DNA from: Copromyces sp. CBS 386.78
Taxonomy: Eukaryota > Ascomycota > Sordariomycetes > Sordariales > Sordariaceae
Reading direction: 5' to 3'
Length of the DNA: 64,000 nucleotides
Assembly: GCA_030685235.1 (NCBI GenBank)
Contig: MU839191.1
Span: 62,001-126,000 of the forward strand
The position numbers and the translations under genes are program-made. Each line of letters starts with the position of its first letter. Position 1 is the first letter of the stretch. The notes beneath the pieces were generated by a model, which searched no databases, was not told the origin of the DNA, and saw nothing but the letters and a program-made list of their open reading frames with translations. Of the stretch, positions 12,001 through 22,424 are shown one piece after another.

Positions 12001-12692
12001 CGGTCGTGGTCACGGACTTCCTGATCCGAGTCTTCGGGCTCGAGCGCCTCGGGTATGAAGGGGTGGGAGGAGAGACCGGGAAATACGGAGCGCGGCGTCA
12101 GTCTCGGGGTGCCAGTGGGTGTAGTCGACTCGGCCCGTGACCTTTGTGACGTGAGGTGGTGGTTGTGGCTCGGTTGGAATGGACTCGGAGGGACGGGCGA
12201 AACATTTCTCGAGCGTGCATCGATGGAATCCCAGCGAGGGGAGGCCGGGGTACGGTTCGGGACCAGCGCCAGGGGCACAGGCCTGTGGTGATTCATTGCA
12301 CGGTCATACTGGGTGTGCTGCGGGTGTTGTTCTGGTGCTGCTGAGGCTATTGCGGGCGAGGTCCGACCATGTCCATGACTCCCTCGGCGCGGCTCCATGC
12401 GGATCGGGTGGTGGTTGTGGTCCAGGTGTGGTGGGTGTTGCTGGAGCGGATTGAAGTGGACGGGATGATGGTTGTTGTTGAGGGCGCCGTGGGTGCCGTG
12501 GGCGGGAGGGTGGTGCTGATGCTGCAACGGACCTGAAGCGCCGGCAGAGACAGCGTCGTGTTTCGGCCAGGGTCCAGCATGCGCCGGAAAAGGGTTAAGG
12601 ACGGCGCCATTGGCACTGTTGAACTCTGCACTATTACCTCGTCCAAAATGGTGACCTCCTCGTTCCCGTTCGTTTGGAGGAGGATGCATCAT
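9072..12692 (-). CDS. TBC-domain Rab GTPase-activating protein, Msb3/Gyp3 type
   Basis: One long exon of about 1206 residues from the first in-frame ATG at 12692. The frame extends a little further 5' (to a stop at 12782) without an ATG, so an upstream coding exon is possible. The first ~700 residues are low complexity (His, Pro, Ser, Asn, acidic runs) and probably disordered. A D-R-Y-G-F motif followed by a W-x-x-Y and RRRxKW segment precedes the TBC domain (about residues 805-1090), the arrangement in yeast Msb3/Msb4. The TBC domain has both catalytic fingers: the arginine finger in I-E-K-D-L-H-R and the glutamine finger in Y-C-Q. Such proteins speed GTP hydrolysis on exocytic Rabs (Sec4-like) and affect polarity and vacuole or endosome traffic. 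A basic, Gln/Arg-rich tail follows. Subfamily is from recalled similarity, not a search. Confidence 0.88.
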   Translation of the reverse strand: MMHPPPNERERGGHHFGRGNSAEFNSANGAVLNPFPAHAGPWPKHDAVSAGASGPLQHQHHPPAHGTHGALNNNHHPVHFNPLQQHPPHLDHNHHPIRMEPRRGSHGHGRTSPAIASAAPEQHPQHTQYDRAMNHHRPVPLALVPNRTPASPRWDSIDARSRNVSPVPPSPFQPSHNHHLTSQRSRAESTTPTGTPRLTPRSVFPGLSSHPFIPEALEPEDSDQEVRDHDRDQQQQEERYQDPAPSPSRPSIRKFPLIGRGSQQIDDEVMRHSPVPLTPTSPTSPTHSYTSSIARSRQATTDTVMVVENFSRPRKTSISIRSKNSDISVVRAAPPIRHHHEPSFDSLHHTNNHPTQYNENIAPNQLWPQDRRFSTASSHSSSTFSSSIAKRSSNDQLQNAARDQPPAMRRPFPAPPVGVSGLPARPAPPVSYNNYNNFYPPAAREPPAWIQEEYRPPSFRSPFATNSGERCSILTTHSITEQSIINGYARASWRTNSIADDGPSIEDVMVMYERGFNDSEIENLGFRKSRRFLDDTDHFDPDLGVFPLGETSRPATSHSDPDIDRTTKIFEAMGDDPLPLPGARPISRKSARQSNFNLRKSGLMNSLPKDIGLAISEDMERKRQQSITEYMEKQRQESVSEEAMERRRQESDAKDPAKHDSAKLMDGDNVIDLQAQEPAGADTPTPTAPTDSMESMEPMDTPEFDDAEEQQEEEEEEERYRVILTPIPTANMPVEPPEEPGSRDRYGFRKANSNVTRQQYDAWDAQYSEYLARRRRKWIAFLKDNSLMTDRPNRFPPRSTKTKRFIRKGIPPDWRGAAWFYYAGGPALLSKHRGVYDDLVRRAGLDPKGPGKLAGAMGEVKPLICEDIEKDLHRTFPDNVRFKPPQPTTPGGDSQAASGHIPGVTQPAERADEPEIISSLRRVLHAFALYNPRIGYCQSLNFLAGLLLLFVETEEQAFWLLNVITRVYLPGTHEMSLEGSKVDLGVLMGTLKDSLPNVWKQIGGDELEGNPSKRHRLGNRVRHGGKNLSISDPNRLPAITLCMTAWFMSCFIGTLPIETVLRVWDVFFYEGSRTLFRIALTIFKLGENEIRAVQDPMEMFGVVQAFPRRLIDCNMLMDACYKRRNGIGHLTQEAVEEKRQERRENIQKWRALQEAASEAGLNTAAHSGNPASRSQATGLDLTADDRKGTLFGRRKDREQARADEVM

Positions 12693-15322
12693 GCTGGTGA
12701 CCAATGCTGCCGATGTGCTGGATGGTTTAGTTTCTTGCAAAAAAGAGTGGCTAAGGTAGGTCTCGTCTCTAGGGATCAGTCATGTGCAGCACGCAGCAGC
12801 ATCATCACATCCGGTGATCCTGATTTAGACACAGACACGGCAACCAAGCCAGATGCCAACCCAGATCCCTATCGGCAGCTGCGTATCAACCAGCAAGCAT
12901 CAGGTTACCTAGGGCAGTGATTGAACGACCGGACTGGAACTGTAACTCGGGGACAAGCAGTATCGAGGACTTTGGGTGCCCAATGGAAGCCCGAGAGTCC
13001 CAGATGGGATGAAAGCCTAGGTTCAGGTAGGGAAAGCCGGATCCGGATAAAAGTGGTGAGGGCTAGTGAGGCAACTCCTCGGGGAGACAAGCTGGGCTGG
13101 AGATTGCCGGAGTTGCTAGCTTCTCGGAAGAAGTGGAAGAAAGGTGAAAGGAGTTGCTGGGCTTGGGACAGAGCAGGCCGAGAGTGAGAAACCCACTCGG
13201 CTCCTCAGGTCACAATTATTTTGTTGATATTTTCGCGTCGCTAATTACCCACCCAAAATGAGGGCCGTACTGGGCCGGGACTGCCATTCAACAGGAGGCA
13301 GGACTGGACTGCTAACAGACAACATCCTGCCCCCTAGTGGATTCCCATTGAATTGTTTCTTTTTCACATCAACTTTTTCAACTTGCATATTCCGGTCAGC
13401 CCTTCACTGCAAGTCGGCCACTTCAAAGCCCGAGGTCATGCACACTCACTCAAAAAGAAATGTGCGCTTTGTGATTAGCCGTAGCATATAGCTGCTCCCA
13501 AATTCCCCGTGGAAATTGTTCACTGTGCCTAAAAGTTGAAACTCAAGACCTAAAATTTCTGACGTGGGATCCTGGGCCCCGTACCTGCTTGTAAGCCTGC
13601 GCGGTACCTGAATGACCGTGTGGATATCCATTTGCCGACGTTTGATTGGTACCTGGCTGCTTATTCACTGCAACTGTCTCATGTCCCTCCCTGGGTTGTT
13701 AAGGTGACGGTAGGAGGTACCTTTGTCGTTTGCGGCTTTCTTGTTTGGGTCGACAAGGAAGAGCAACTTTCTCAAACACACAAGAAAACAAAAGGAGATA
13801 TCAGGTCCGGGCAGGGGGCCGGGATTTGAGGGCTTCTTCCAAGTTCCAGCCTTCCAACATTGCGGGTGAGATCGAGGTTGCCATCGTTTTATCCAAGTCT
13901 ACCAAGCAATAATCCAGCTTTTCTTTCGATTCCTTCGAGAAAAAAACTGGGCAAATAAGATGATGATAGGCAAAACGACACCGACATAAAACGGCTCCTC
14001 CCTACCCCTGCTCTTCCATAGACGCCCTGGAGCTTGTGCTTTTGTCGTCATCAAATGCGTCCTCTCATTAGGTTTCATTGATCGCCTTACCTATAGTATG
14101 CTTGCACAAAACCGCTGAAGAAACTCACAGGACAGCTATGTATCGACAGCGAGTCAAAGCCCGAGTGAGCACAAGGCTCGGCCTGTTGTGGAGATCAACG
14201 GGTCGGCAGCTGTGGGGGACGACTCGCTCACCATGTTTGATAGCGCTTCTCACTTTTCACAATTGTTATCCCACTTCGGAAAGGTGGTGTAGTGTAAACA
14301 GAGTTTTACCCAAAAGCAATGCCGATTTTCGGCCAAGTCTTTCCCGATATCCCTCGCATGCCACTATAGCTCATGAATGGCTACTTTCAAAGAGCTCTAA
14401 AAGGCAAAAACAAAAGAAGCTGTGCGGGGTATCGGATGTGAAGTGGTCTCCCACATATCAACCCGCTGCAGGTGTCGTAGCCCGGTGACGAAAAACAACG
14501 GAATGCTTTTTTTGTGTGATTGGTCCCAGCACCTGGGCGGCTACCATCCTTTCTTTCCCACTAGGTACTCTTTTGGGGTTTCATTGTCAGGGGCGACTTC
14601 CGTTCGGACGAGGTCGTCTTTCATCTTGCGTCTGAAAGTCACCCACACAATGGCGCTGCTCATAATGGCTGTGGTCAGTTTGCAGATTGCCTCGACAGCG
14701 CCGCAAACTAATAACCTACCCATATATAAACGGACTTGAAGCTGTACTGATCTGCTCGAGGCATTGTTACAGGCCGAGAGGCTGTAAAACTTATCTCTAC
14801 GCAGGGCCCCGGCAGGGGCAGCCAGTGGCAGAACACTAACCTCCACCGTAGTAAGGGGTTCGGGCGTGGCTTGGCCGGGGCACCGGCGGAACAAACGTCG
14901 AATGAGCTAGGGATGATCTGCAAGCTTGACTCTGAATGACACCCCTAAAGAGCGGGGCGGTGGGGTGTGAGAAGCATTCTCGACGTCGCCATTGGCGGCC
15001 ATTGCTCATTTCCCTCGATCTTGTGGTCGATGGGCAGCGGCCATCCGGCGGGAACTTCCCCCTGGCCGTTGCTTTTTAAGCGAACCCGCGGCTTCGGACC
15101 ACCTGGAATCTGATCCGCGATGCTGTGCTTGGTTGCTTTGTTTTCAGCTCCGGAAGGAAGTCGCTTGTGCAAGCGTCGCTAGTCGAGCGTTGAGTGTCGA
15201 GGAAAGTAGAGGCATGAGTTTGCCATCGAGCAACAAAGACCCCTTTCATCAGTTGACAACAGAGCAATAGAGTCACCACACGATCGGCATCCAGTTGCCA
15301 CGTACTTAAAACAAGAAGATAT

Positions 15323-15366
15323 TGTGTGTGTGTATGTGTGTGAGAGAGAGAGAGAGACAGACAGAG
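15323..15366. repeat. TG/GA compound microsatellite
   Basis: A run of TG dinucleotides broken by one TA is followed directly by GA dinucleotides and a GACA tail. It accounts for the His/Thr and Ser/Leu repeats in the reading frames crossing it. Confidence 0.9.
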
Positions 15367-17999
15367 AAAACCTTTCAATGTCAATCGCGGACTATGTGGG
15401 ACCGGGTTGTCATGATGGTCCTGAAATTGGACAAAATTCGTAGCGCTCCAACGCTCCACTCCTTCTCTTGTTTTCTGGAAATTCCCAAATCTCTTGGCTT
15501 GCGACCTCGCATCGACAGCCTGACAGCCTAGGCGTTTTCTCAGAGCAGAGAAATTTCGCAAATTGGCAATTCCACAGTTACGGCCGGAGTGGCAACTGGC
15601 TTTCAGGCAGCCCGGCAAGTCCGTATAATAGAGTGCCTATACAGTCAGCCTAGAGCTCTTTGGAATTATATGTTTGACGGGCGCCGTTATTGATTTCAAC
15701 AATGTCCATTCGACGGTACTCGACTCTCCTTAGCAAAGCGGTGCGCAGAAGACTGTCGTCGACACCGGATTCGATATGAGGTCACGTCCTCCAATCCTAC
15801 AAATATCAGCTCATGTTTCCCCGAGGCATGGAAACTTCAACATCGAAGGCGCCCCATTTGACATCCTGGATGAACATCACCAGTCAAAATCGTCGATGGG
15901 TAGGGGTCCAGGGGTCTGCAAACGGGGCCGAGTTTGGGCTGCACCTGGATTGCAATTCCCTTTGTTATGTGCGCCAGACGCAAGCAAACAGATATAAGAT
16001 CAGGGACCCCGATGGACAGTGTCACCAATCTCACAGCATGGCTTTCTTTCCACGGAAGTTAACACCGGTCGGCTAGCGGTCATGTACGCCAGGGTTTGCA
16101 CACATGACTGGACGGGCAAACGAGAGAGCCACGACGGCGCCGAACGCGAACAACCCGTAAACGGGCCCGGCCTGAATGACGGGTCTCGTACAACGTGTCC
16201 AGCCTACCTTCGTCGTCCGTGGGACAATGGGCCGCATGACCTCGATTGCTCAGATTACTGGCTGCATTCAACACTCGGTTCTGGATCGTGGGCCGGACAG
16301 TCCTTCGATGACTGCAATGGAGCGGCATGGTTTTGAGGAGCGCTCCAACGGCAAGGCAAGGCGGGAATGCTATAGCGCAGGCTTGGGAGACCGAGTGTTG
16401 TCGGATGTGAATTACCACAACTGGGACCGACAAATTCTTGTGGTTGTCATGCTGTGGGCCGGTCAGCGCGTTCAAAATTCGGAAGAATGATCTGGATCAC
16501 AATTGGTATGGAACCAGCTACCCGGTAGCCGGTTGATGATACAGCATACCAGTACGTCATTTGCGAAGGCTTGGCCAGGCTCATAAAGCTCGCAAGTGAC
16601 AATTCGCATTCTTGCTGTGGTCTCGGCCAGACGACCGCCGTCAGTGGTGCCTCGGTGGGTTTCATACAGATTGGGCGGAACTGGTAGGAATGACAAGGAC
16701 GGGTTCCGATCCCGGTTCACGGTTCATGGTGTCGTTTCCAGCAATGAAAATTGTACGCTCATCCGGTAACAGCCTGAGACTCATGTCGCCGATCTTATGA
16801 GATTCCAATTGTCAGTCTGTCACTGGAGTTTCTCACCTCAAAAAGAGTTGTCTCAGAAAACCAGCAACCGCCCTCCAACTTCACGTGATTGCGCGGTCGA
16901 ATCGATGACGTCCTCGGTGGACCTAGTGCCATGCATCAACATGACCCCCCGACTGCGCGCATCACTCGAGCGTCGAGGGTAGGGCGCTGGACATTATGAA
17001 GGTCGTGGGCAGACTGGCAGCGAGTGCAAGTGGAACGTATAGAAGGTCCCATTTCAGAGGAGATGAAAGACGTGAACCTGAATCCACGAAAGAACGCCTC
17101 GAGGCTGGAAACAACGGATTGATTCCGACTAACAATTAATATCCAACATTTGGCCGAGATTGAGATGGAAGCTGGCCGCGACCGTGCCTTGCCTTCCCAG
17201 CAACGTCACGATCAACAGCCAAGTCGGAAGGTCAGATTTGGCACTTTGGACCCACATCCAAAGTTGCGTAAGACGGGAGCTGCTGTTGGCGACGCACGAG
17301 CCAGATGAAGGTCAAAGTTCCCAGCTCAAGCAGCTTCTACCAGCTCCCCTCTTGGCGCCGAAAGACTGCATGCAGCTTCGCTCCTCCCGTCCCCCTTGTC
17401 TCCTGCAACGCGTGCAGCGCCCGTCCCCCAACACGCAGGCGGAGCAACCCCGTCTTTTTTCCATTATGGAATCGTCCAGCACCGCCCATCCACCGGAGCG
17501 TTCGACCCAGGCTGACTGACAACAGAACTCTTCCCTCCCAACAATCTTTTCGGATCACCCCGCTCACCGTTTCGCTCTTTGAGGCTATCTGACTTTACTA
17601 TAGACGTTAGCCACGGCGCCGGTGTTTGTTTTGATTCCGTGCCGTGGTGTTGGTGTTCTAATTCCTCAGCTGGGAAAGAGCCTTTCACTTTCAACACAAA
17701 ACTGGCAGGTGTATAGGTAGATAGGGCTGTTATGCACCATGGAAATCCAGCTCGTGAAAAGTCTCTAGTACAGGAAAGGGCGAATCTCAAAACTCTCCTT
17801 CCCTTGCCTATCCGCCCTCTCGGAGTCTCACGAGTCTCACCTTCTCTTTTCCCCCGAGTGGCCTGGCAACTGTTCGCATCATCCTCTGCCACACTCCAAA
17901 ATGAGGTTCTCCGCATGCATCCCCCTTTCTTCCCGCTGTCTCTAGCGCTACCTCTACTTTGCATGTAACACTACCATTCAGATGTACCGTCATAGTAGC

Positions 18000-18018
18000 G
18001 TACCTAAGAGTTAGGTAC
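18000..18018. other. Perfect 8-bp inverted repeat (GTACCTAA/TTAGGTAC)
   Basis: GTACCTAA, a 3-nt loop and TTAGGTAC form a perfect hairpin about 375 bp upstream of the acidic-protein start. It may be a regulatory dyad or part of the AGGTACCT word family scattered through the intergenic DNA of this window. Confidence 0.5.
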
Positions 18019-18393
18019 CTGCTAAAACCCCAGAGGCAGGTCCAGAAGCCGGTGGGAACCAGGGTACGTAACGAGGTACGTAGCTCTCTTTGGCTGGCCC
18101 CGGCGCGGTCCAGGTGTTAGTTGGAGCTTCCCCCAGTTCCCAGTCAGAGTTCCCCAACTGAAGGTGTCTGTTTTCCACTTCTCTCTTCGGTCTTTTGCCG
18201 CCACCACCCACCACCACCCCAGCCTTCTCTCCCCCAGTCTTTTTCTTCTCTGTTCCTCTTTCCTCTCTTTTTCTTCAGTTCCGCTACTTTTCACACGCGC
18301 TTTTACCACCTCAGTCGCGACTTTGCGAATCTCTTCGATATCGCCTACCTACCTAATTGAAAAAGTTCTCAAGCCATTGAGCGTTGAATCAAC

Positions 18394-19287
18394 ATGTCTG
18401 CCACCCGCAAGAGAAAGGCTGAAGAGGAGCCCGAGGAGCTCGTCTCCCTCCCTGAGGATTCTGACGGTGAGGAGGAAGAGGAGTAAGTACTATCCGCTGT
18501 CTTAATCTTCGGCTTCATTCCTTTTGGGCTTGTCCTTGGCCCTTCTACGATGTTCCCCAGCAACAAGAACACGCCTTAGTGAGCTTTGTTGCTTCTGCGC
18601 ATTGCGGCGCATATGCTTTTTGTGCTGGCAGCTGAACCGCAAATCCTGTGTCTGTGCGGATTATGGTCAGCCCGGCACCTCAAGCGGCGGCGCCATCACC
18701 TATGACGGGAAAACAAACATAAGCAAGAGACATGCATATGAATCTGCCTTTCATCCGAGCTAAGATAGCTAACAAATAGGCCTACAGGTACGTCTCCACC
18801 GGCGATGAGGAAGATGACGTCGATGACGACGAAGAAGATGAGGAGTTCGATGGCGAGGAAGGAGGCGAGGATGAAGAGGAAGAGGAAGAGGAGACCACAA
18901 GTAAGCGAAACCCACCAAAAAGCGATCATCCATCCCAGCTCTCCGGCTCGGTTTCACTCTCCTGGTTGCCTCCGACTTTGGCCAGTATAACTAACAGAAA
19001 TGACTTTTCCAGACAAAGCCCCTCCCAAGAAGAAGATAAAGACGGCAGCTGCCGATGAGGAAGAAGAGGAACAAGACGAGGAGGAGGAGGGCGACGAAGA
19101 GGAAGATGAGGAGGAGGAGGAGATCCCCGAAGACGAGGAAGAAGACGAAGAGGCCGAGGCCGAAGAGGGTAGCCCCAAGAAGGCCCAGCGCTCCGCTTCC
19201 AAGGCTGTGGACGAGGATGATGACGAGGAGGAGGCAGATGCCGCCAAGGTTGCTGCTGCTGCTGATGGCGATGATAAGGAGGAGTAG
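18394..19287 (+). CDS. Highly acidic nuclear-type protein (histone-chaperone-like composition)
   Basis: Three exons: 18394-18482, 18788-18900 and 19013-19287, giving 158 residues. Introns are 305 nt (GTAAGT...ACAG, branch GCTAAC) and 112 nt (GTAAGC...CCAG), and the phases match across both. The N-terminus MSATRKRKAEEEPEEL has a basic patch. The rest is mostly Glu/Asp runs interrupted by a basic island, A-P-P-K-K-K-I-K-T, resembling a nuclear localisation signal, and ending in an acidic Ala-rich tail. Composition recalls prothymosin or CHZ-type histone chaperones and acidic nucleolar proteins, but no family motif was recognised, so function is open. Coding is supported by frame-preserving splices and by the preceding C/T-rich promoter. 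Confidence 0.8.
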
Positions 19288-20553
19288 GCCTGTTCTGGCT
19301 TGCCCTTCTTCTTCCCCATTGTCATTGCTTGAGTTACTTGGGCTAATCTAATGCTGGGAGTCTTTTTGGATTTGTTGCTTTTTTTGGATATGGATTTGTT
19401 GCTTTTTGGATATGGATTTGATAGGCGCCTGTTTAGAGATGAAAAACACGAATGATGGTTACTTGTTGGGCTTGGTTGACCGATGAACGTGAAGTGCAAT
19501 ATCAATCGCGAGAAAATAGATGATACTGCCGGGGCTAAGGTATGTAGTGCGACATCAAAACATCTCAAACATGACATCAACTTTTGAGACTATATATACT
19601 CCAGCCGAGATCTAGAATTACATCTGCTCCACGCGTTCATTGGACCTGTCGTCACGTCGAACATGTCCAGGAACGGAAAGACCTTACCTGATACCCAATA
19701 AGGTAGGTAGCTCAACCGAACGGGCGCGTTGAACCGGCCCCGGCCCGCCACATGCGTAAGGTACCGAACGAATGGTGTGCACGACATTCGGCGATGCATT
19801 CCCGTTTCATTAGTTCGGTCTCGGCCTCAGTCGAGGTCGGGCTTTGGGAGGTTGGAGAGCAGCCCTTTGGCAAGTGCCAGTACGTAGTCCAACAACTGGA
19901 TGAATACCTAGAGGTAGGTAACGTGCAGACGAAAATTACACCTGATTTCGTAAGCTGACATATGTGAGTTGGAAGCATTGTTTCGTCTGAAGTCCCTTTG
20001 TTCTCTCACAGGTACGCTGCAGAGAGTTTTGATAAAGTCACGGAGAAGAAGAAGATACTCGTCTTTTTCCGAAAGTCAGTGGATACCCAGGCGAGCCAGG
20101 TACTTCAATGGCTTCATATGGTCAAGTCACCTCCGATGACCTCTGCTATAGGTACTTGCATGTTAGCATGAGGACACAATTTTCGAGAGTTGCTTTTAAG
20201 ACATTCATCTGGAATCTGGTAGTTGATGTATTTCTTGTTACTCTAATAAGTTGTCAGACCATCAGTCAGTTTTGTCATATATGTACCCACTGGACAAGTT
20301 CTGCCCTTTCGCTCCCCATTTTGCTTTTTGTTTTGATTCGGGTTATCGTGTAGAACAGTGTTGCCTTCCCACTCATTTCTGTTTTCTTTCCAAACAAGTC
20401 GACCTGATTTCGTGCTTTGCTGGTGCATTTCATGTGCAGAACGCTTCAGTACTCCCGCTCACCATGCGTGTATCATGCCCCATGTGATCAAGTACCCGGT
20501 AACGCCTTTCTTTTCTCTTTCTTTCATTAACCCCCTCATCTTACCATCTAACA
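19288..20553. other. Convergent 3' region
   Basis: This lies between the 3' ends of the acidic-protein and bHLH genes. Near 19365-19422 a unit containing 'ggatatggatttg' occurs twice in tandem. No gene was seen. Confidence 0.5.
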
Positions 20554-22424
20554 TCACCGACTTTCCCTACTTGCATTCCCATACTCGTCCCACATCTTAC
20601 TCAAATGCTTCTTCTCCGCCGCCAGTCGCTTGTGTTCGTTTTCCAACGTCTGGATGTACAACCTTGCGCGATCAAGGATTTCCGACTTGCTGACTCTGCG
20701 TTCCTTTTCTGGAATTCCCAAATCAACCAGATCAGTGCTTCTCCCCAGTGGCTGTAGCTGCTTTGTGGTGTCGGCCTCAAGCTCTTGTTCGGTTGGAAGC
20801 GCCGCCGAGAGAGGAAGTACGTCGAGAAGTGCTTCGAAGTGGGCGTTCAGCCTATTACGGTACTTTTTTTCCACCTTGTTGTGTTTGACACGGGCGATTT
20901 CCTGCTGGGGCCTCGCAGAATGTCTTGTTGCGTCGCGGTCCAAGTCGTGCACGGTTACGGAGTGTCTCTTGCTGTTGTTATCGGGCGTGGTGGTGGTATA
21001 GCCCATCACCACGTCCTTGTCGTCATCATAGACCGTGGTTTCCCATGTCTGGCTAGCATATGAATTCCTTCTACTCGCTTCTCTCCCCGCGTCAATCCCC
21101 TTATCTGCTTGTTGATGAACTGGTTGTCGTTTCTGCTTCTTTTTCTTGTTGGTCCTGCTGTCTTTCTTTTGCCTCTTTTCTTTTCCCTTCGGGTTTATCA
21201 AGCTCCCAGCGATATCTTCCTGCACCCATAACAGCGAGGACGGGTGGCTTGTTGTCAATCCTGGACTAGCAGCGGCTGAAAAGTCCATGATGGATGACAA
21301 CGGACTCTGCATCAGTTCTGCATCTGCGAACATGCTGCCAACCACTTGCCCGTCATCTGTCTGTGCCAGTCGATGTCGTCTCTTTCTGAGCTTCTCCTTT
21401 TTCTTGACAGCCCCTGACAACCCTGGCGATGTTACCTGGCTTCGTTTATATGCGGTTGCATAAGTAGTGGTTATGTCCTGCTCAATGTATCTGTCTTCCT
21501 CATTGTAGTCGTCACCTAGCACAGGCTTCAGAATGCCGGTTAGGGATTGCAAAGGTAATCCCGTGGTGGTTGGGCTTTCGTGCTGTAATTCGTCGGCCAC
21601 GTAAGGGGGCCATGCGGTATGTTCTTGGTTGTATGTTGACCATGTGCCGTAAGGGAAAGAACTGATAGTAACGGCATCTGTTGAATAAGCTGCAAGAGGG
21701 GAAGCAGGACAGCTTAGGAGATAAGCCGAAGGAGGTGGAATCGGTATCGAGTCGGAGACAGCGAGTGCTGAGGTGGACAATGTCAGCCCTACGGAGCTAG
21801 TTCTATCCGAGAAGCTGCTTGAGCGGAGAGGGTGTGGTATGTAGTGACCCGGATATACGCCATAGGAGCTGAACTGGGTCTGATGTACCGGCGCAGAACT
21901 GGTTGATGGAACCGTATAGTTGTCTGTATGAGATTGCAGAGCAACCGCGGGGATTGAGAAGCCAGAATGAGCGAGGTTTTGGTGATTTGAAGAAGCATAA
22001 CCGGAGATATATGCGTCGTGAGGGCGAGTGTATGGTATACTTGGATGGGTCGATGGCTGCCATGTAGTCAGTCGACGTACTCCAATGATTGTCAAAAACT
22101 GAACTGTGAGTTGCTGGTAGTGGTTCCATTATGTTCTTGGCTTAGTGGCAGCGGGTTGGTTTGGGGATGATGGCAGATGATATGTGAGTATCCCGGCAAC
22201 ATCAGGCCATGATATCGGAAAACATGCCACTCTGGGCCACGGTTATCACATTTCTTCGGCGATAAGTTTCTGACATACATGGACAAGCAGATCCTCCGTG
22301 GTACAGGGCTGTGTTCAAGGAAAGCTCATACAAAAGGTGCACAAGGAAATAAACAGTGCGAGAGATGGCTACTTACTTGTGTATCATCGTAGTGTTGACG
22401 ATGCTCACTGTCCGAAGGACCCAT
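20554..22424 (-). CDS. bHLH transcription factor with SREBP-type tyrosine
   Basis: The main frame (20554 to about 22113) has no usable ATG at its 5' end. A first exon is proposed at 22424-22377 (MGPSDSEHRQHYDDTQ) followed by a GTAAGT donor. An acceptor at 22114 (or 22099) keeps phase 0, giving about 535 residues. A bHLH domain lies near the C-terminus, from about residue 427: basic region H-N-K-V-E-K-K-Y-R-N-R-L-N, a long loop of roughly 40 residues, then helix 2 running into a short Leu-containing coiled coil. The Tyr (about residue 434) where most bHLH proteins have Arg is the SREBP/Tye7 signature, which lets these proteins bind sterol elements as well as E-boxes. No membrane helices follow, so it is not a membrane-tethered SREBP. 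The N-terminal 400 residues are Ser/Thr/Pro-rich with a Lys-rich block. Start and first splice are less certain than the domain. Confidence 0.85.

Larger units (their letters stand above)
12693..18393. other. Long intergenic region (5.7 kb), divergent promoters
   Basis: No convincing gene was found on either strand. Frames here are short (the longest, 15076-15618 minus, is split by simple repeats), lack domains and do not join through plausible introns. The region has a TG/GA microsatellite near 15323-15366, a perfect hairpin at 18000-18018, and repeated GTACCT/AGGTAC words. The last 250 bases before 18394 are C/T-rich, like a fungal core promoter. It separates the divergent TBC and acidic-protein genes and may hold long 5' UTRs, regulatory DNA or non-coding transcripts. 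Confidence 0.5.

Noticed and set aside
12693..12740. 5' extension of the TBC frame to 12740
   Set aside because: The first codon there is TTG. The first ATG is at 12692, and an upstream exon could not be identified with confidence.
15076..15618. 180-codon minus-strand frame
   Set aside because: Part of it is translation of the TG/GA microsatellite, and there is no family signal or splice partner.
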